A stretch of 9,618 bases of DNA from GCA-002727615 sp964442655 (lineage in GTDB: Bacteria > Pseudomonadota > Alphaproteobacteria > TMED109), in NCBI GenBank assembly GCA_964442655.1, contig CAYTZM010000021.1, forward strand, positions 1 to 9,618, written 5' to 3'. Position numbers and translations under genes: made by a program. Positions 1 to 7,400 of the stretch are shown in pieces. The number at the start of each line of letters is the position of its first letter. Positions within the stretch are counted from its first letter, which is position 1. A model generated the notes under the pieces. That model did no database searches, was not told the origin of the DNA, and saw only the letters and a list, made by a program, of their open reading frames with translations.

Positions 1-642
1 TAATCCTTTATTAAGAGTCTTTCTAATTGATTCAATTCCTAATGGTCCAGATGAATTGATTAAATTTGATAAAGAAATGGCTTTATCCATCAAATTATCT
101 TTTTTTTCATAGTAATCAGCTAACCCAATTTCAAGTGCTTTTTTTCCTTTTATTCTAGCACTTGTAAGTAACATCCATTTTGCTTTTTGTTTTCCAACTG
201 TATAAGGCAGAGTAATTGTAATACCAAAGCCATGATGAAAACCCAATTTTCCAAAATTTGCACTAAATCTAGATTCTTCGCACGCTATTCTAAAATCTGC
301 TGCTAAAGCGAGCCCTAGTCCGCCTCCAATAGCAGCGCCTTGAATTATAGCAATAATAGGTTTTTTAGTTTTAAATAATCTTAAAGCTTGCTTGTATAAG
401 TTAGAATAGACATTTCCCCCTTTAGAAAATGTATTTTCATTGAAATTTGCGCCAGCGCAAAAATTTTTTCCTTCAGAATATAATATAATAGATCTGCATT
501 CTTTATTTTGATCCATTTCTTCCAAAAAATTTGCAATTTGCTTTATAAGATTTGCGTCAAAGTAATTATGTGGAGGCCTGTTTATTTTTATAAATGCAGT
601 ATGCGATTTAAGTGATATTTCAATATCTTTATGTGTCTTCAT
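1..642 (-). CDS. Enoyl-CoA hydratase/isomerase (crotonase) family protein, 3' end outside the window
   Basis: The leftward frame opens with ATG at 640-642 and stays open to base 1, giving 214 residues without the C-terminus (family length is about 260). The crotonase core is clear: the first oxyanion-hole segment GKNFCAGANF (residues 59-68) and the second, QGAAIGGGLGLALAADFRIA (101-120), followed by SRFSANFGKLGFHHGFG (124-140). Crotonases bind acyl-CoA thioesters and stabilise an enolate. When aligned to rat mitochondrial enoyl-CoA hydratase, the two catalytic glutamates (Glu144 and Glu164) fall on Gly110 and Phe130, so ordinary hydration of enoyl-CoA is doubtful. A similar FSANF..LGFHHGFG signature is common in uncharacterised crotonases, so this is probably a subfamily trait and not decay. 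The gene is divergent from the SDR gene. Family assignment is firm; the substrate and reaction are unknown. Confidence 0.9.
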   Translation of the reverse strand, partial: MKTHKDIEISLKSHTAFIKINRPPHNYFDANLIKQIANFLEEMDQNKECRSIILYSEGKNFCAGANFNENTFSKGGNVYSNLYKQALRLFKTKKPIIAIIQGAAIGGGLGLALAADFRIACEESRFSANFGKLGFHHGFGITITLPYTVGKQKAKWMLLTSARIKGKKALEIGLADYYEKKDNLMDKAISLSNLINSSGPLGIESIRKTLNKGL

Positions 643-728
643 AATTACCTATATAAATTTTATCTTTAATTTATAAATTATCATATTATATTAATCTAGT
701 TAATTATATTTAATATTGGAGAGAAAGT
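643..728. promoter_or_regulatory. Divergent intergenic region with SDR ribosome binding site
   Basis: This is an 86-bp, very AT-rich spacer between the divergent crotonase and SDR genes, and it must carry promoters for both. Several TATAAT-like hexamers are present on each strand, but no pair with good -35/-10 spacing stands out, so no single promoter is called. A clear Shine-Dalgarno GGAG lies at 718-721, 7 bases before the SDR ATG at 729, and supports that start. Confidence 0.45.
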
Positions 729-1511
729 ATGAGGCCTGTTTGTTTAATAATTGGAGCTGGAGCTGGTATTGGTGGAAACGTAGCAAAAAGATTTGCCAAA
801 GAAGGATACCATGTTGGACTTTGTAGAAGAAGTGATGAAGAAGGTTTAAATAAGATGGTAAAAAGTATTCAGGATAATGGAGGGTCTGCATCTGGTTATC
901 TTTTAAATGCAGTTAAAGAAGATTCTATTGAAAATGTAATAAATGCAGTTGAAAAAGATATTGGAGCTATAGAAGTTATTGTTTTTAATCTAGGAGCACA
1001 AGTTGGAGATAGGTCTTTAAAGGATACTAATTATAAAACTTTTGAACTTGGTTGGAGAATGGCAACCTTTGCTTTATTCAGGATGGCTTCTACCGTTTGT
1101 CCTTTTATGGAAGAAAGAGGCAAAGGAACAATTTTGGTTACATCCTCAACAGCTTCAGTTAGAGGAAATAGAGGGCAACATTCTCATGCCGCAGCTATGG
1201 GAGGAAGGAGAATGCTATGTCAAAGTTTAAATGCAGAATTTGCGCCAAAAGGTATTCATGTTACTCACTTTATAGTTGATGGAGCTGTTGATGCTCCTGA
1301 TACTCTTGGTAAAATGTTAGGCCCAGAAAAATACCAAGAATTAAGAGAGATTAAAGGAATGGAGCATGATGGTCTTATGCTTCCAGAAAAAATAGCGGAC
1401 ACTTATTTTCATATTTCTCAACAACATAGATCGGTTTGGACTCATGAAATGGATTTAAGAGCATTTTCAGATGTTGCTTGGTGGAATGATAATGACAATA
1501 GTTATGTTTAA
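729..1511 (+). CDS. Short-chain dehydrogenase/reductase family protein with atypical active site
   Basis: The 260-residue product has a Rossmann dinucleotide-binding start, GAGAGIGG (residues 9-16, the TGxxxGIG position), then FNLGA (86-90) at the NNAG position and VTSST (137-141) carrying the usual serine. The C-terminal half includes KGIHVTHFIVDGAVD (174-188) and WTHEMDLR (237-244), typical of an uncharacterised SDR subfamily. The classical YxxxK pair is not present: the equivalent stretch HSHAAAMGGRR (151-161) has His153 and Met157 where Tyr and Lys are expected. The catalytic Asn of classical SDRs also appears absent, with Ala near residue 112. The protein may bind NAD(P) yet not work by the standard proton relay, or may act on CoA esters differently. 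It is followed after 23 bases by the methyltransferase gene and is probably cotranscribed with it. The family is certain; the substrate is unknown. Confidence 0.88.
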   Translation: MRPVCLIIGAGAGIGGNVAKRFAKEGYHVGLCRRSDEEGLNKMVKSIQDNGGSASGYLLNAVKEDSIENVINAVEKDIGAIEVIVFNLGAQVGDRSLKDTNYKTFELGWRMATFALFRMASTVCPFMEERGKGTILVTSSTASVRGNRGQHSHAAAMGGRRMLCQSLNAEFAPKGIHVTHFIVDGAVDAPDTLGKMLGPEKYQELREIKGMEHDGLMLPEKIADTYFHISQQHRSVWTHEMDLRAFSDVAWWNDNDNSYV

Positions 1512-1534
1512 CTATTATTTAATAGGAACTTTTT

Positions 1535-2569
1535 ATGACTGAAGAGAAATCATTAGATTATCAAATTAAATATATATGGGACAATATTAAGGGTTTTCAT
1601 ATTGTACATTATATTTATACTGGTCATGAATTAGGTTTATTCGATTTAATAGCTAAGAACAAAGAAAATGGTATTTCTATTAAAGAATTATCATTGTCTA
1701 AATCGTTAAATTTCTCTTATTTATCAAAGTGGTGCCATAGTGGATTAGCATGGGGCATTTTAGAAGATGATAATGGCCTTATAAAATTAGCCTCTCACAT
1801 GGAATATATATTAACTAAACCTGGAGATCCAAGGTATTTATTACCCTATTTAAAGTCTTGTATTGATCACTTTGGACCAGACATGAAAAATCATGCGGAG
1901 TTTTATAAGAGTGGAAAAACATATAAATTTCAAGATCATGGAAAAAAATTTTCAGATGATATAGGAAGTATTACTGAAGGATTACAAACTTTAATGGTGC
2001 ACAAACTTTTGCCTAATATTGATTCTATTGATAAAAACCTTAAGGATGGTGTAAGCTTTCTTGATTTTGGTTGTGGCACAGCGAAATTATTAATAAAAAT
2101 GTCTGAAAAATACCCTAACTCAGATTATTATGGACTTGATATTGATAAATTAGGAATAAAAATTGGGAATGAACATATAAAATCTATTAATAAAGAAGCA
2201 AAAATAATACTTATTGATAGTACTGTAGATAAATTACCTAATAAAGAATCTATTGATATTATTACTATGGTAGAAGTTTTACACGAAATAGAAAAAGGTA
2301 TTAGACAAGATATATTAACAAGTCTTTCTTCATATATTAAAAAAGATGGGTATTTAGTTATATTAGATGAAACAATGCCTCAAAATGAACAATTGACTGA
2401 CCAAAAATATAAGTTATCAGTTTTAACTCAATATAATGAAATGACTTGGGGTAATGAAGTTCCTACAGAGGTAGAACAAAATAAGTTATTAAAAAATGCT
2501 GGGTTTTCTGCTCCTGAGAGAACAACAATAGGAGGATTATTTACTTTATTAGTCTCTAGAAAAATATAG
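1535..2569 (+). CDS. Class I SAM-dependent methyltransferase with N-terminal winged-helix-like domain
   Basis: The 344-residue protein begins with a helical region and a winged-helix-like segment (about residues 15-95; ISIKELSLSKSLNFSYLSKW reads as a helix-turn-helix). This arrangement is seen in small-molecule O-methyltransferases, where the domain serves dimerisation and substrate binding, not DNA binding. The SAM-binding fold follows: motif I FLDFGCGTAK (175-184), the acidic end of strand 2 in GLDID (200-204), VEVLHEI (246-252) after strand 4, and GYLVILDE (272-279) at strand 5. The size and architecture fit this group; the methyl acceptor cannot be told. A Shine-Dalgarno AGGAA lies at 1524-1528, six bases before ATG. 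It probably shares a transcript with the SDR gene. Its stop lies 3 bases from the stop of the convergent thiolase-like gene. Confidence 0.88.
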   Translation: MTEEKSLDYQIKYIWDNIKGFHIVHYIYTGHELGLFDLIAKNKENGISIKELSLSKSLNFSYLSKWCHSGLAWGILEDDNGLIKLASHMEYILTKPGDPRYLLPYLKSCIDHFGPDMKNHAEFYKSGKTYKFQDHGKKFSDDIGSITEGLQTLMVHKLLPNIDSIDKNLKDGVSFLDFGCGTAKLLIKMSEKYPNSDYYGLDIDKLGIKIGNEHIKSINKEAKIILIDSTVDKLPNKESIDIITMVEVLHEIEKGIRQDILTSLSSYIKKDGYLVILDETMPQNEQLTDQKYKLSVLTQYNEMTWGNEVPTEVEQNKLLKNAGFSAPERTTIGGLFTLLVSRKI

Positions 2570-2572
2570 CAC

Positions 2573-3960
2573 TTAATCAGGAATAAATATATTTTTGTTA
2601 TCTTTATTAATCACTTTGCCGGTAGCTTTTAAATAATCTTTGTTAGTCATTTCTGTTAATAAGTTTTTGTCATTTATAGTATTAGCTATAAATCGTGTTT
2701 TGTTTGTTAATCTTCCAAACAGTATGCTAAAGATAGGATTCCTTTCCTTATCAAACATAACTGTATACGTTTCAATATATGCTTTACCATTAGCAGTATT
2801 TATAAATTTAGGACCCTTGTTTTTGTTGATTTTAGTTTGATATAATTTTGGATCTTTAATTTTAAATACCTTTTCTATAGGTTTACAGGAATAAATTCCT
2901 ATAGATTGTTTTGTAATATAATTCCCATTTGCTGTAACTANNNNNNNNNNNNNNNNNNNNNNNNNNNNNNNNNNNNNNNNNNNNNNNNNNNNNNNNNNNN
3001 NNNNNNNNNNNNNNNNNNNNNNNNNNNNNNNNNNNNNNNNGACATTGCAGGAGAAGAATAATAATTTATTCTATCACTTAAGAACCAATGATCATAGGCG
3101 TCGGCACAACCATGTAAATATACCCATTTATTTTTTGGTATTGACAGTTCTTTAGCTTTAGCCACATTTGTTAAAATAACAGCAGCAGATTGGTCTATAA
3201 AAGCATTAGCGTTCATGAGTTTGGTGTAAGGAAAGCCTATAAATGGATTATCTTTATTTACATTTCCAATCTCTTTGCTAGTAAATTTTTTCTTTTTATC
3301 TGCTAAAGGATTTAAAGAAGCTGCCAGAGAAAATTTAGAAAATAGTTCAGCCATATATGATAGGTGTTCTTTTATATTATGTCCTAAATTACCTCGAATA
3401 GCATTTTCAATCATAGGATAGGCATATATTGCTCCATTCATTTTATGTAATTCTTCTATTTCTGACCAACCAGGCTTATCAATACCCCAGCTAACATAAT
3501 TATTGTTTGTGATTTCATTCCAATTTAAATTTATCTTATTACGCTGAGCATTTTTCTGGGTATTTAAGGCTTCTCCTCCGGCTAGTAAAGCTAACTCAAT
3601 TTCACCTTTTGCAATCTTTTCACTTAATCTATTTATTGTCCATTGAGGCATATTGCCACCAGGAAAAGTATAAATTAAATTATTTACATTATTAGCTGAA
3701 ATTCTATATGCTAATGATTTTGGAGGATTTGAATAAGAGCCAAATGGACATTTAAAGCGCCAACTAGTATCGGAAAAAGATCTAATTAGAACTAACGTAT
3801 CAAGTAAGTTAAATATTTTTTTTCCAATATTTGTGTCGTTTGCAGCTTTTATACATGCTTTAGCAGTCAAATCCATTGGAGAAAGGGCGATTGTAGGATC
3901 TTCTTCTCTTTGTGTAATTTGACCACAACCAACTAAAATTGGGATTAATGATTCATTCAT
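2573..3960 (-). CDS. Thiolase-like protein (TLP1 type, acetyl-CoA acetyltransferase-like), interrupted by an assembly gap
   Basis: One gene spans both sides of the N run. The N-terminal part (3960 to 3041; 306 codons plus a TC that must encode Ser) has ILVGCGQI (residues 8-15), FPGGNMPQWTINRLSEKIAKGE (99-120 region), LAGGEAL (126-132), a YTKLMNANAFIDQSAAVIL segment (about 245-263) and WVYLHGCADAYDHW (279-292). The C-terminal part (2940 to 2573) begins VTANGNYITKQSIGIYS, the usual thiolase-like stretch near the end of the core, followed by FSILFGRL and RFIANT, typical of the extra C-terminal domain of TLP1-type proteins, and ends in TAA. The segment around GGNMPQ sits where true thiolases carry the nucleophilic Cys; none is seen there. 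Proteins of this group are usually about 500 residues long and annotated as acetyl-CoA acetyltransferases, although their activity is uncertain. ATG at 3960 has only a weak GGTT upstream. The gene faces the SDR-methyltransferase pair and diverges from the dehydratase gene. Confidence 0.88.
2941..3040. other. Assembly gap (100 Ns) inside the thiolase-like gene
   Basis: Exactly 100 Ns are present, a conventional placeholder for a gap of unknown size. From the flanking frames the true missing length must be 2 modulo 3 if the gene is intact, so 100 (1 modulo 3) cannot be the real length. From the usual spacing in this protein family I expect roughly 250 missing bases, covering the segment with the family's SCFPSA and GG-rich active-site loops. 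Confidence 0.97.
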
Positions 3961-4031
3961 ATTTAACCTAATTATATGTCAATATTAATTTATTTAAATA
4001 TATATATATAATCAAATATTTAAGCATTTTA

Positions 4032-4060
4032 TTAACATATAAAAACTATTCTGATATTAT
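4032..4060 (+). promoter_or_regulatory. Predicted sigma70-type promoter of the dehydratase gene
   Basis: TTAACA (4032-4037) and TATTAT (4055-4060) each match five of six consensus positions, with a 17-base spacer. TG at 4052-4053 makes an extended -10 (TGaTATTAT). Transcription would start near 4067, leaving about 33 bases of leader before the ATG at 4100. The only other plausible ATG (4079) would lie only about 12 bases into that transcript with no Shine-Dalgarno. Confidence 0.55.
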
Positions 4061-4087
4061 ATTTAGATGATTCTTTGAATGGTTATT

Positions 4088-4092
4088 GGAGG
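4088..4092 (+). promoter_or_regulatory. Shine-Dalgarno GGAGG that sets the dehydratase start
   Basis: GGAGG is a full-strength ribosome binding site 7 bases before the ATG at 4100. It lies inside the seven extra codons that an upstream ATG (4079) would add, so the 4100 start is preferred. Confidence 0.75.
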
Positions 4093-4099
4093 CAATATA

Positions 4100-5881
4100 A
4101 TGAGTTCTAAAAAGTTTAATCCTAAATATAGAAGTAGACAGTGGTTTGATAATCCTGATGACCCAGGAAATACATCAATTTATTTAGAAAGAATAATGAA
4201 TTATGGCTATACTCCTGAAGAATTAACATCTGGAAAACCAATAATTGGTATAGCTCAAACTGGCTCAGATATTTCACCTTGTAATAGAGTGCATTTGAAA
4301 TTAGCAGCCAGAATTAGAGAAGGAATAAGAAGTGCTGGAGGAATTGCATTTGAATTTCCTGTTCATCCTATTCAAGAAACTTTAAAAAGACCTACAGCAT
4401 CTTTGGATAGAAATTTAGCCTATTTAGGTTTAGTAGAAGTTTTACATGGTTATCCAATTGACGGTGTTGTGTTAACAACGGGATGTGACAAAACTACGCC
4501 AGCTTGTTTAATGGCAGCTGCAACTATGAATATTCCTGCAATTGTTCTTAACGGAGGGCCTATGTTGGATGGCTGGTATAAAGGCAAATTAGCTGGATCA
4601 GGAATGGCTGTTTGGGATGGGCGTGTTGAATATGCAGCAGGAAGAATTACATACGAAGAATTTGTAGATATTGTTACGTCATCTGCTCCTTCTGACGGGC
4701 ATTGTAATACAATGGGAACCGCTTCAACTATGAATTCCTTAGCTGAATCATTAGGAATGAGTTTAACAGGTAATGCTAATATTCCAGCACCATATAGAGA
4801 ACGTGGGCAAATGGCTTATAAAACTGGAGAAAGAATAGTTGGTATGGTTGAAGAAGATTTAACACCTTCTAAAATTATGACCAGAGAAGCTTTTGAAAAT
4901 ACAATAATTGTTAATTCAGCAATAGGAGGTTCCACGAATGCCCAAATGCATTTAACAGCAATAGCTAGACATATAGGAATAGAGTTAGAAACAGAAGCTT
5001 GGCAAAATGTAGGATACGATATTCCATTAATGGCAAATATTCAACCTGCGGGTAAATATTTATGTGAAAGTTATCATAGAGCGGGAGGAACTGCTGCACT
5101 TATGGCAGAATTGTTAAAACATAAAAAATTAAATGGAAATGTAATAACGGTAACAGGAAAAACTTTAATGGAAAATTTAAAAGGAATTAGTATTAAAGAC
5201 AATGATGTTATTACCCCATTTGATAAGCCTCTTAAAGAGAAAGCTGGTTTTATAGTTCTCAAAGGAAATCTTTTTGATGCTGCTATTATGAAAACTTCAG
5301 TGATTTCTGATAGTTTTAAAGAAAATTTTTTATCTAGACCTGGTAAAGAAGGAATCTTAGAAGGAAAAGCTATAGTTTTTGAAGGATCAGAAGATTATCA
5401 TGATAGAGTAAATGATAAAAATTTAAATATGGATGAAAATTCTATTTTAGTAATAAGAGGAGCCGGACCAGTTGGATGGCCTGGTTCAGCAGAAGTTGTT
5501 AATATGCAACCATCGGATGAATTAATTAAAAAAGGTGTTCAAGAATTGCCATGTATAGGAGACGGTAGACAATCTGGAACCTCAGGAAGCCCTTCTATAT
5601 TAAACGCTTCACCTGAAAGTGCTATTGGAGGTGGTTTAGCTTGGCTAAGGACAGGTGATATTATTCAAATAAATTTAAATGATTGTACTGCTAATATGCT
5701 TGTTGATAATGCTGAAATAGAAAAAAGAAAAACTGAAGGAGCTCCAAAATATCCAGATAGTCAAACGCCTTGGCAAGAATTATATAGAAATGGAGTTGGA
5801 CAAATAGATAAAGGCGCTGTTTTGGAAGATTCTGTTAAATTTCAAGATATAAAGAAAAATTTACCTAGAAATAATCATTAA
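4100..5881 (+). CDS. IlvD/Edd-family dehydratase, sugar-acid type (arabinonate/xylonate dehydratase-like)
   Basis: The 593-residue product belongs to the dihydroxy-acid/6-phosphogluconate dehydratase family and looks like the branch that dehydrates pentonates (such as L-arabinonate or D-xylonate) to 2-keto-3-deoxy acids in the cytoplasm. Key motifs are SPCNRVH (Cys61), TTGCDKTTPACLMAAAT (Cys129, with Asp130 and Lys131 at the metal and carbamylated-lysine positions) and DGHCNTMGTAST (Cys202). The cysteine spacings of 68 and 73 equal those I recall for the [2Fe-2S] ligands of Rhizobium arabinonate dehydratase (59, 127, 200). The C-terminal GDGRQSGTSGSPSILNASPE motif (about 487-506) holds the serine proposed as catalytic base. 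I numbered from ATG 4100 because of its Shine-Dalgarno; a start at 4079 would add 7 residues. It is not coupled to other sugar-catabolic genes or a regulator here. Biosynthetic IlvD is less likely, since the QSGTSGSPSI and TTPACLMAAAT forms are typical of the sugar-acid branch. The exact substrate is uncertain. Confidence 0.9.
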   Translation: MSSKKFNPKYRSRQWFDNPDDPGNTSIYLERIMNYGYTPEELTSGKPIIGIAQTGSDISPCNRVHLKLAARIREGIRSAGGIAFEFPVHPIQETLKRPTASLDRNLAYLGLVEVLHGYPIDGVVLTTGCDKTTPACLMAAATMNIPAIVLNGGPMLDGWYKGKLAGSGMAVWDGRVEYAAGRITYEEFVDIVTSSAPSDGHCNTMGTASTMNSLAESLGMSLTGNANIPAPYRERGQMAYKTGERIVGMVEEDLTPSKIMTREAFENTIIVNSAIGGSTNAQMHLTAIARHIGIELETEAWQNVGYDIPLMANIQPAGKYLCESYHRAGGTAALMAELLKHKKLNGNVITVTGKTLMENLKGISIKDNDVITPFDKPLKEKAGFIVLKGNLFDAAIMKTSVISDSFKENFLSRPGKEGILEGKAIVFEGSEDYHDRVNDKNLNMDENSILVIRGAGPVGWPGSAEVVNMQPSDELIKKGVQELPCIGDGRQSGTSGSPSILNASPESAIGGGLAWLRTGDIIQINLNDCTANMLVDNAEIEKRKTEGAPKYPDSQTPWQELYRNGVGQIDKGAVLEDSVKFQDIKKNLPRNNH

Positions 5882-5926
5882 TTTTTTGTAGTATTTCTCA
5901 ATTTGTGGTTTTTATAAGAATATTAA

Positions 5927-5963
5927 AAGTGCCTCTTTTATGCTAATAAATTAAGAGGCACTT
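5927..5963. terminator. Stem-loop between convergent genes, probable bidirectional terminator
   Basis: A perfect 11-bp inverted repeat, AAGTGCCTCTT (5927-5937) and AAGAGGCACTT (5953-5963), encloses a 15-base loop. It lies 45 bases after the dehydratase stop and 10 bases after the stop of the leftward secreted-protein gene. Neither side has a long T tract; the leftward transcript meets TTAATATTCTTAT after the stem, the rightward one ATAGATAAGG, so termination looks better for the leftward gene. Confidence 0.7.
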
Positions 5964-5973
5964 ATAGATAAGG

Positions 5974-6399
5974 TTATTCTTTGCAAGTTGCAGTTAAATA
6001 GCCTACTCCAACTTTAAAGTCTGTTATCTGAACAGTATACTCACATATTGATTTTTTATTAGCATATTTTCCCGTTCCACCTAAACGAGTTATTTCACCT
6101 ACATTGCCTTTATTTAAATCTCGTTGAACTGTTGTATATTCAATATCTCCATCTTGATCTTTACCTTCACAATTACCATTTATTACTCCATTTATGACAT
6201 GTATCAAACATTTTGAAACAGATCTGTTGCCATTTGAATCTTCTGCTACACCATGAACTGTCAGATTTGATATATTTGAATCGTCTAGATTCTTAATCAT
6301 ATCTACATTATCAAATCTATACACATTCTTCATTGTATAATCAGCATGAACTACTCCTGAAATAAACAATGTAATCATAAATACTATAAATATTCTCAT
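5974..6399 (-). CDS. Small secreted protein of unknown function with four cysteines
   Basis: The 141-residue protein has a classic signal peptide (MRIF, hydrophobic core IVFMITLFISGVV, likely cleavage after VHA at residue 19), so it is probably periplasmic or secreted. The mature part is beta-rich by eye, with alternating hydrophobic stretches and a GGTGKY turn (107-112) like the one seen in some small beta-barrel proteins. Cys64, Cys77, Cys119 and Cys139 could form two disulfides, as expected for an exported protein. AGGAG (bases 6406-6410) lies 6 bases before the ATG, supporting this start. It is a single gene sharing a stem-loop with the convergent dehydratase gene and diverging from the dioxygenase gene. 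I do not recognise the family and assign no function. Confidence 0.8.
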   Translation of the reverse strand: MRIFIVFMITLFISGVVHADYTMKNVYRFDNVDMIKNLDDSNISNLTVHGVAEDSNGNRSVSKCLIHVINGVINGNCEGKDQDGDIEYTTVQRDLNKGNVGEITRLGGTGKYANKKSICEYTVQITDFKVGVGYLTATCKE

Positions 6400-6551
6400 T
6401 TTATTCTCCTTAATATTTTTATTACGGTTCTATAACTCTAACTATAAAGGTACTTTGATACAAGAATAAATATTTCCGAAATTAATATTATTAAAAATAT
6501 AGTATGAATGGGTTAATTGTAGAAATGGATATAGTTTGATATATTTTAAAT
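6400..6551. promoter_or_regulatory. Divergent intergenic region
   Basis: These 152 bases separate the leftward secreted-protein gene from the rightward dioxygenase gene and should hold promoters for both. Only the leftward Shine-Dalgarno (6406-6410) is clear. TATAGT at 6530-6535 is a possible -10 for the dioxygenase, which would give a leader of about 10 bases, but no matching -35 is visible. Confidence 0.35.
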
Positions 6552-7388
6552 ATGTTAAATTCAGAATTAAAAAATATTAAAAGTGATTATTTTAATGATG
6601 GAGTCACTGTTATAAGAGATGTTGTAGATTTGCATTGGATTAAAGAAATGCAAATTGCTATAGATTATATATTATCTGATCCTGGAAAAGCATCTATAGA
6701 ATATACTCCTAAAGAAAATACAGGAAGATATTATGGTGACTTTTTTTTATGGAGAAGAAATAAGTCATTTAAAAATTTTGCCTTTGAATCAAATTTACCG
6801 GAACTTGCTGGTAAAATATTAGATAGTAAAAATATTAATTTTTTTTATGATCAATTATTAGTAAAAGAACCTAAAACTAAAGAACCTACTCCATGGCACC
6901 ATGATTTGCCGTATTGGCCGATTAGAGGCAATCACATAATTTCTTTTTGGGTAGGATTTGATAAAGTTACTAAAAATACTGGAGCAGTGAAATATATTAA
7001 AGGCTCACACAAATGGAATAAGTTTTTTGCACCTGCTTCATTTGGTAAAGATACTAAATTTGATGACAATTATAAAGAAATGGGATTAGAGCCTATGCCA
7101 GATATTAATTCTAATCTTGAAGACTATGAGTTACTATCTTGGGATGTAAATCCTGGTGATATTATAGTGCACCATCCTTTAGTAATTCATGGTTCTTCAG
7201 GTAATTTTTCATCTGATACTAGGAGAAGAGGTCTTGCATTAAGGTATATTGGCGACGACGTTACTTGGGATGATAGACCTGGAACATTTATCACAAACGA
7301 GAAAGTTAAAAGTATATTACCTTTGTTAAATTTTAAGAATGGGCAAAGCTTAAATAGTGATTTGTTTCCAAAATTATGGAATTCTTAA
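6552..7388 (+). CDS. Phytanoyl-CoA dioxygenase (PhyH) family Fe(II)/2-oxoglutarate-dependent oxygenase
   Basis: The 278-residue protein has the double-stranded beta-helix oxygenase pattern. The iron-binding HxD is in PWHHDLPYW (His116 and Asp118), the distal His is in VIHGSSGN (His213), and Arg224, 11 residues later in RRRGLALRY, is at the 2-oxoglutarate-binding position, the same spacing as in human PhyH as I recall it. Other family marks are ISFWVGFD (130-137) and GAVKYIKGSHKW (144-155), where the family has the GALxxxPGSH segment. Such enzymes hydroxylate acyl-CoAs or diverse small molecules; many marine bacteria carry several copies of unknown substrate. The N-terminus FNDGVTVIRDVV (14-25) is the family's usual opening, so ATG 6552 looks right although no Shine-Dalgarno precedes it. 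It converges on the leftward Cys-motif operon with 13 bases between stops. Confidence 0.9.
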   Translation: MLNSELKNIKSDYFNDGVTVIRDVVDLHWIKEMQIAIDYILSDPGKASIEYTPKENTGRYYGDFFLWRRNKSFKNFAFESNLPELAGKILDSKNINFFYDQLLVKEPKTKEPTPWHHDLPYWPIRGNHIISFWVGFDKVTKNTGAVKYIKGSHKWNKFFAPASFGKDTKFDDNYKEMGLEPMPDINSNLEDYELLSWDVNPGDIIVHHPLVIHGSSGNFSSDTRRRGLALRYIGDDVTWDDRPGTFITNEKVKSILPLLNFKNGQSLNSDLFPKLWNS

Positions 7389-7400
7389 ATTTAGTTATTT

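Noticed and set aside
700..891. Leftward 63-codon ORF over the SDR start
   Set aside because: It overlaps the SDR promoter and coding region, has low-complexity His/Leu/Gln composition and no ribosome binding site; it is a shadow frame.
2573..2758. A separate 61-codon gene
   Set aside because: Its frame is open upstream to the gap with thiolase-like sequence, and its own residues match the C-terminal domain of TLP1-type proteins.
2938..3960. A 340-codon gene running through the N run to a stop at 2938
   Set aside because: The last 34 codons are Ns and the stop is in the wrong frame; the frame two bases over continues the thiolase-like protein to 2573.
3998..4010. A short (AT)n run upstream of the thiolase-like gene
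   Set aside because: Alternating AT runs are expected in spacers this AT-rich; no further symmetry or operator-like repeat accompanies it.
4079..4099. Seven extra N-terminal codons of the dehydratase starting at ATG 4079
   Set aside because: No ribosome binding site precedes 4079, while GGAGG sits 7 bases before the ATG at 4100, and the shorter protein matches the family length better.
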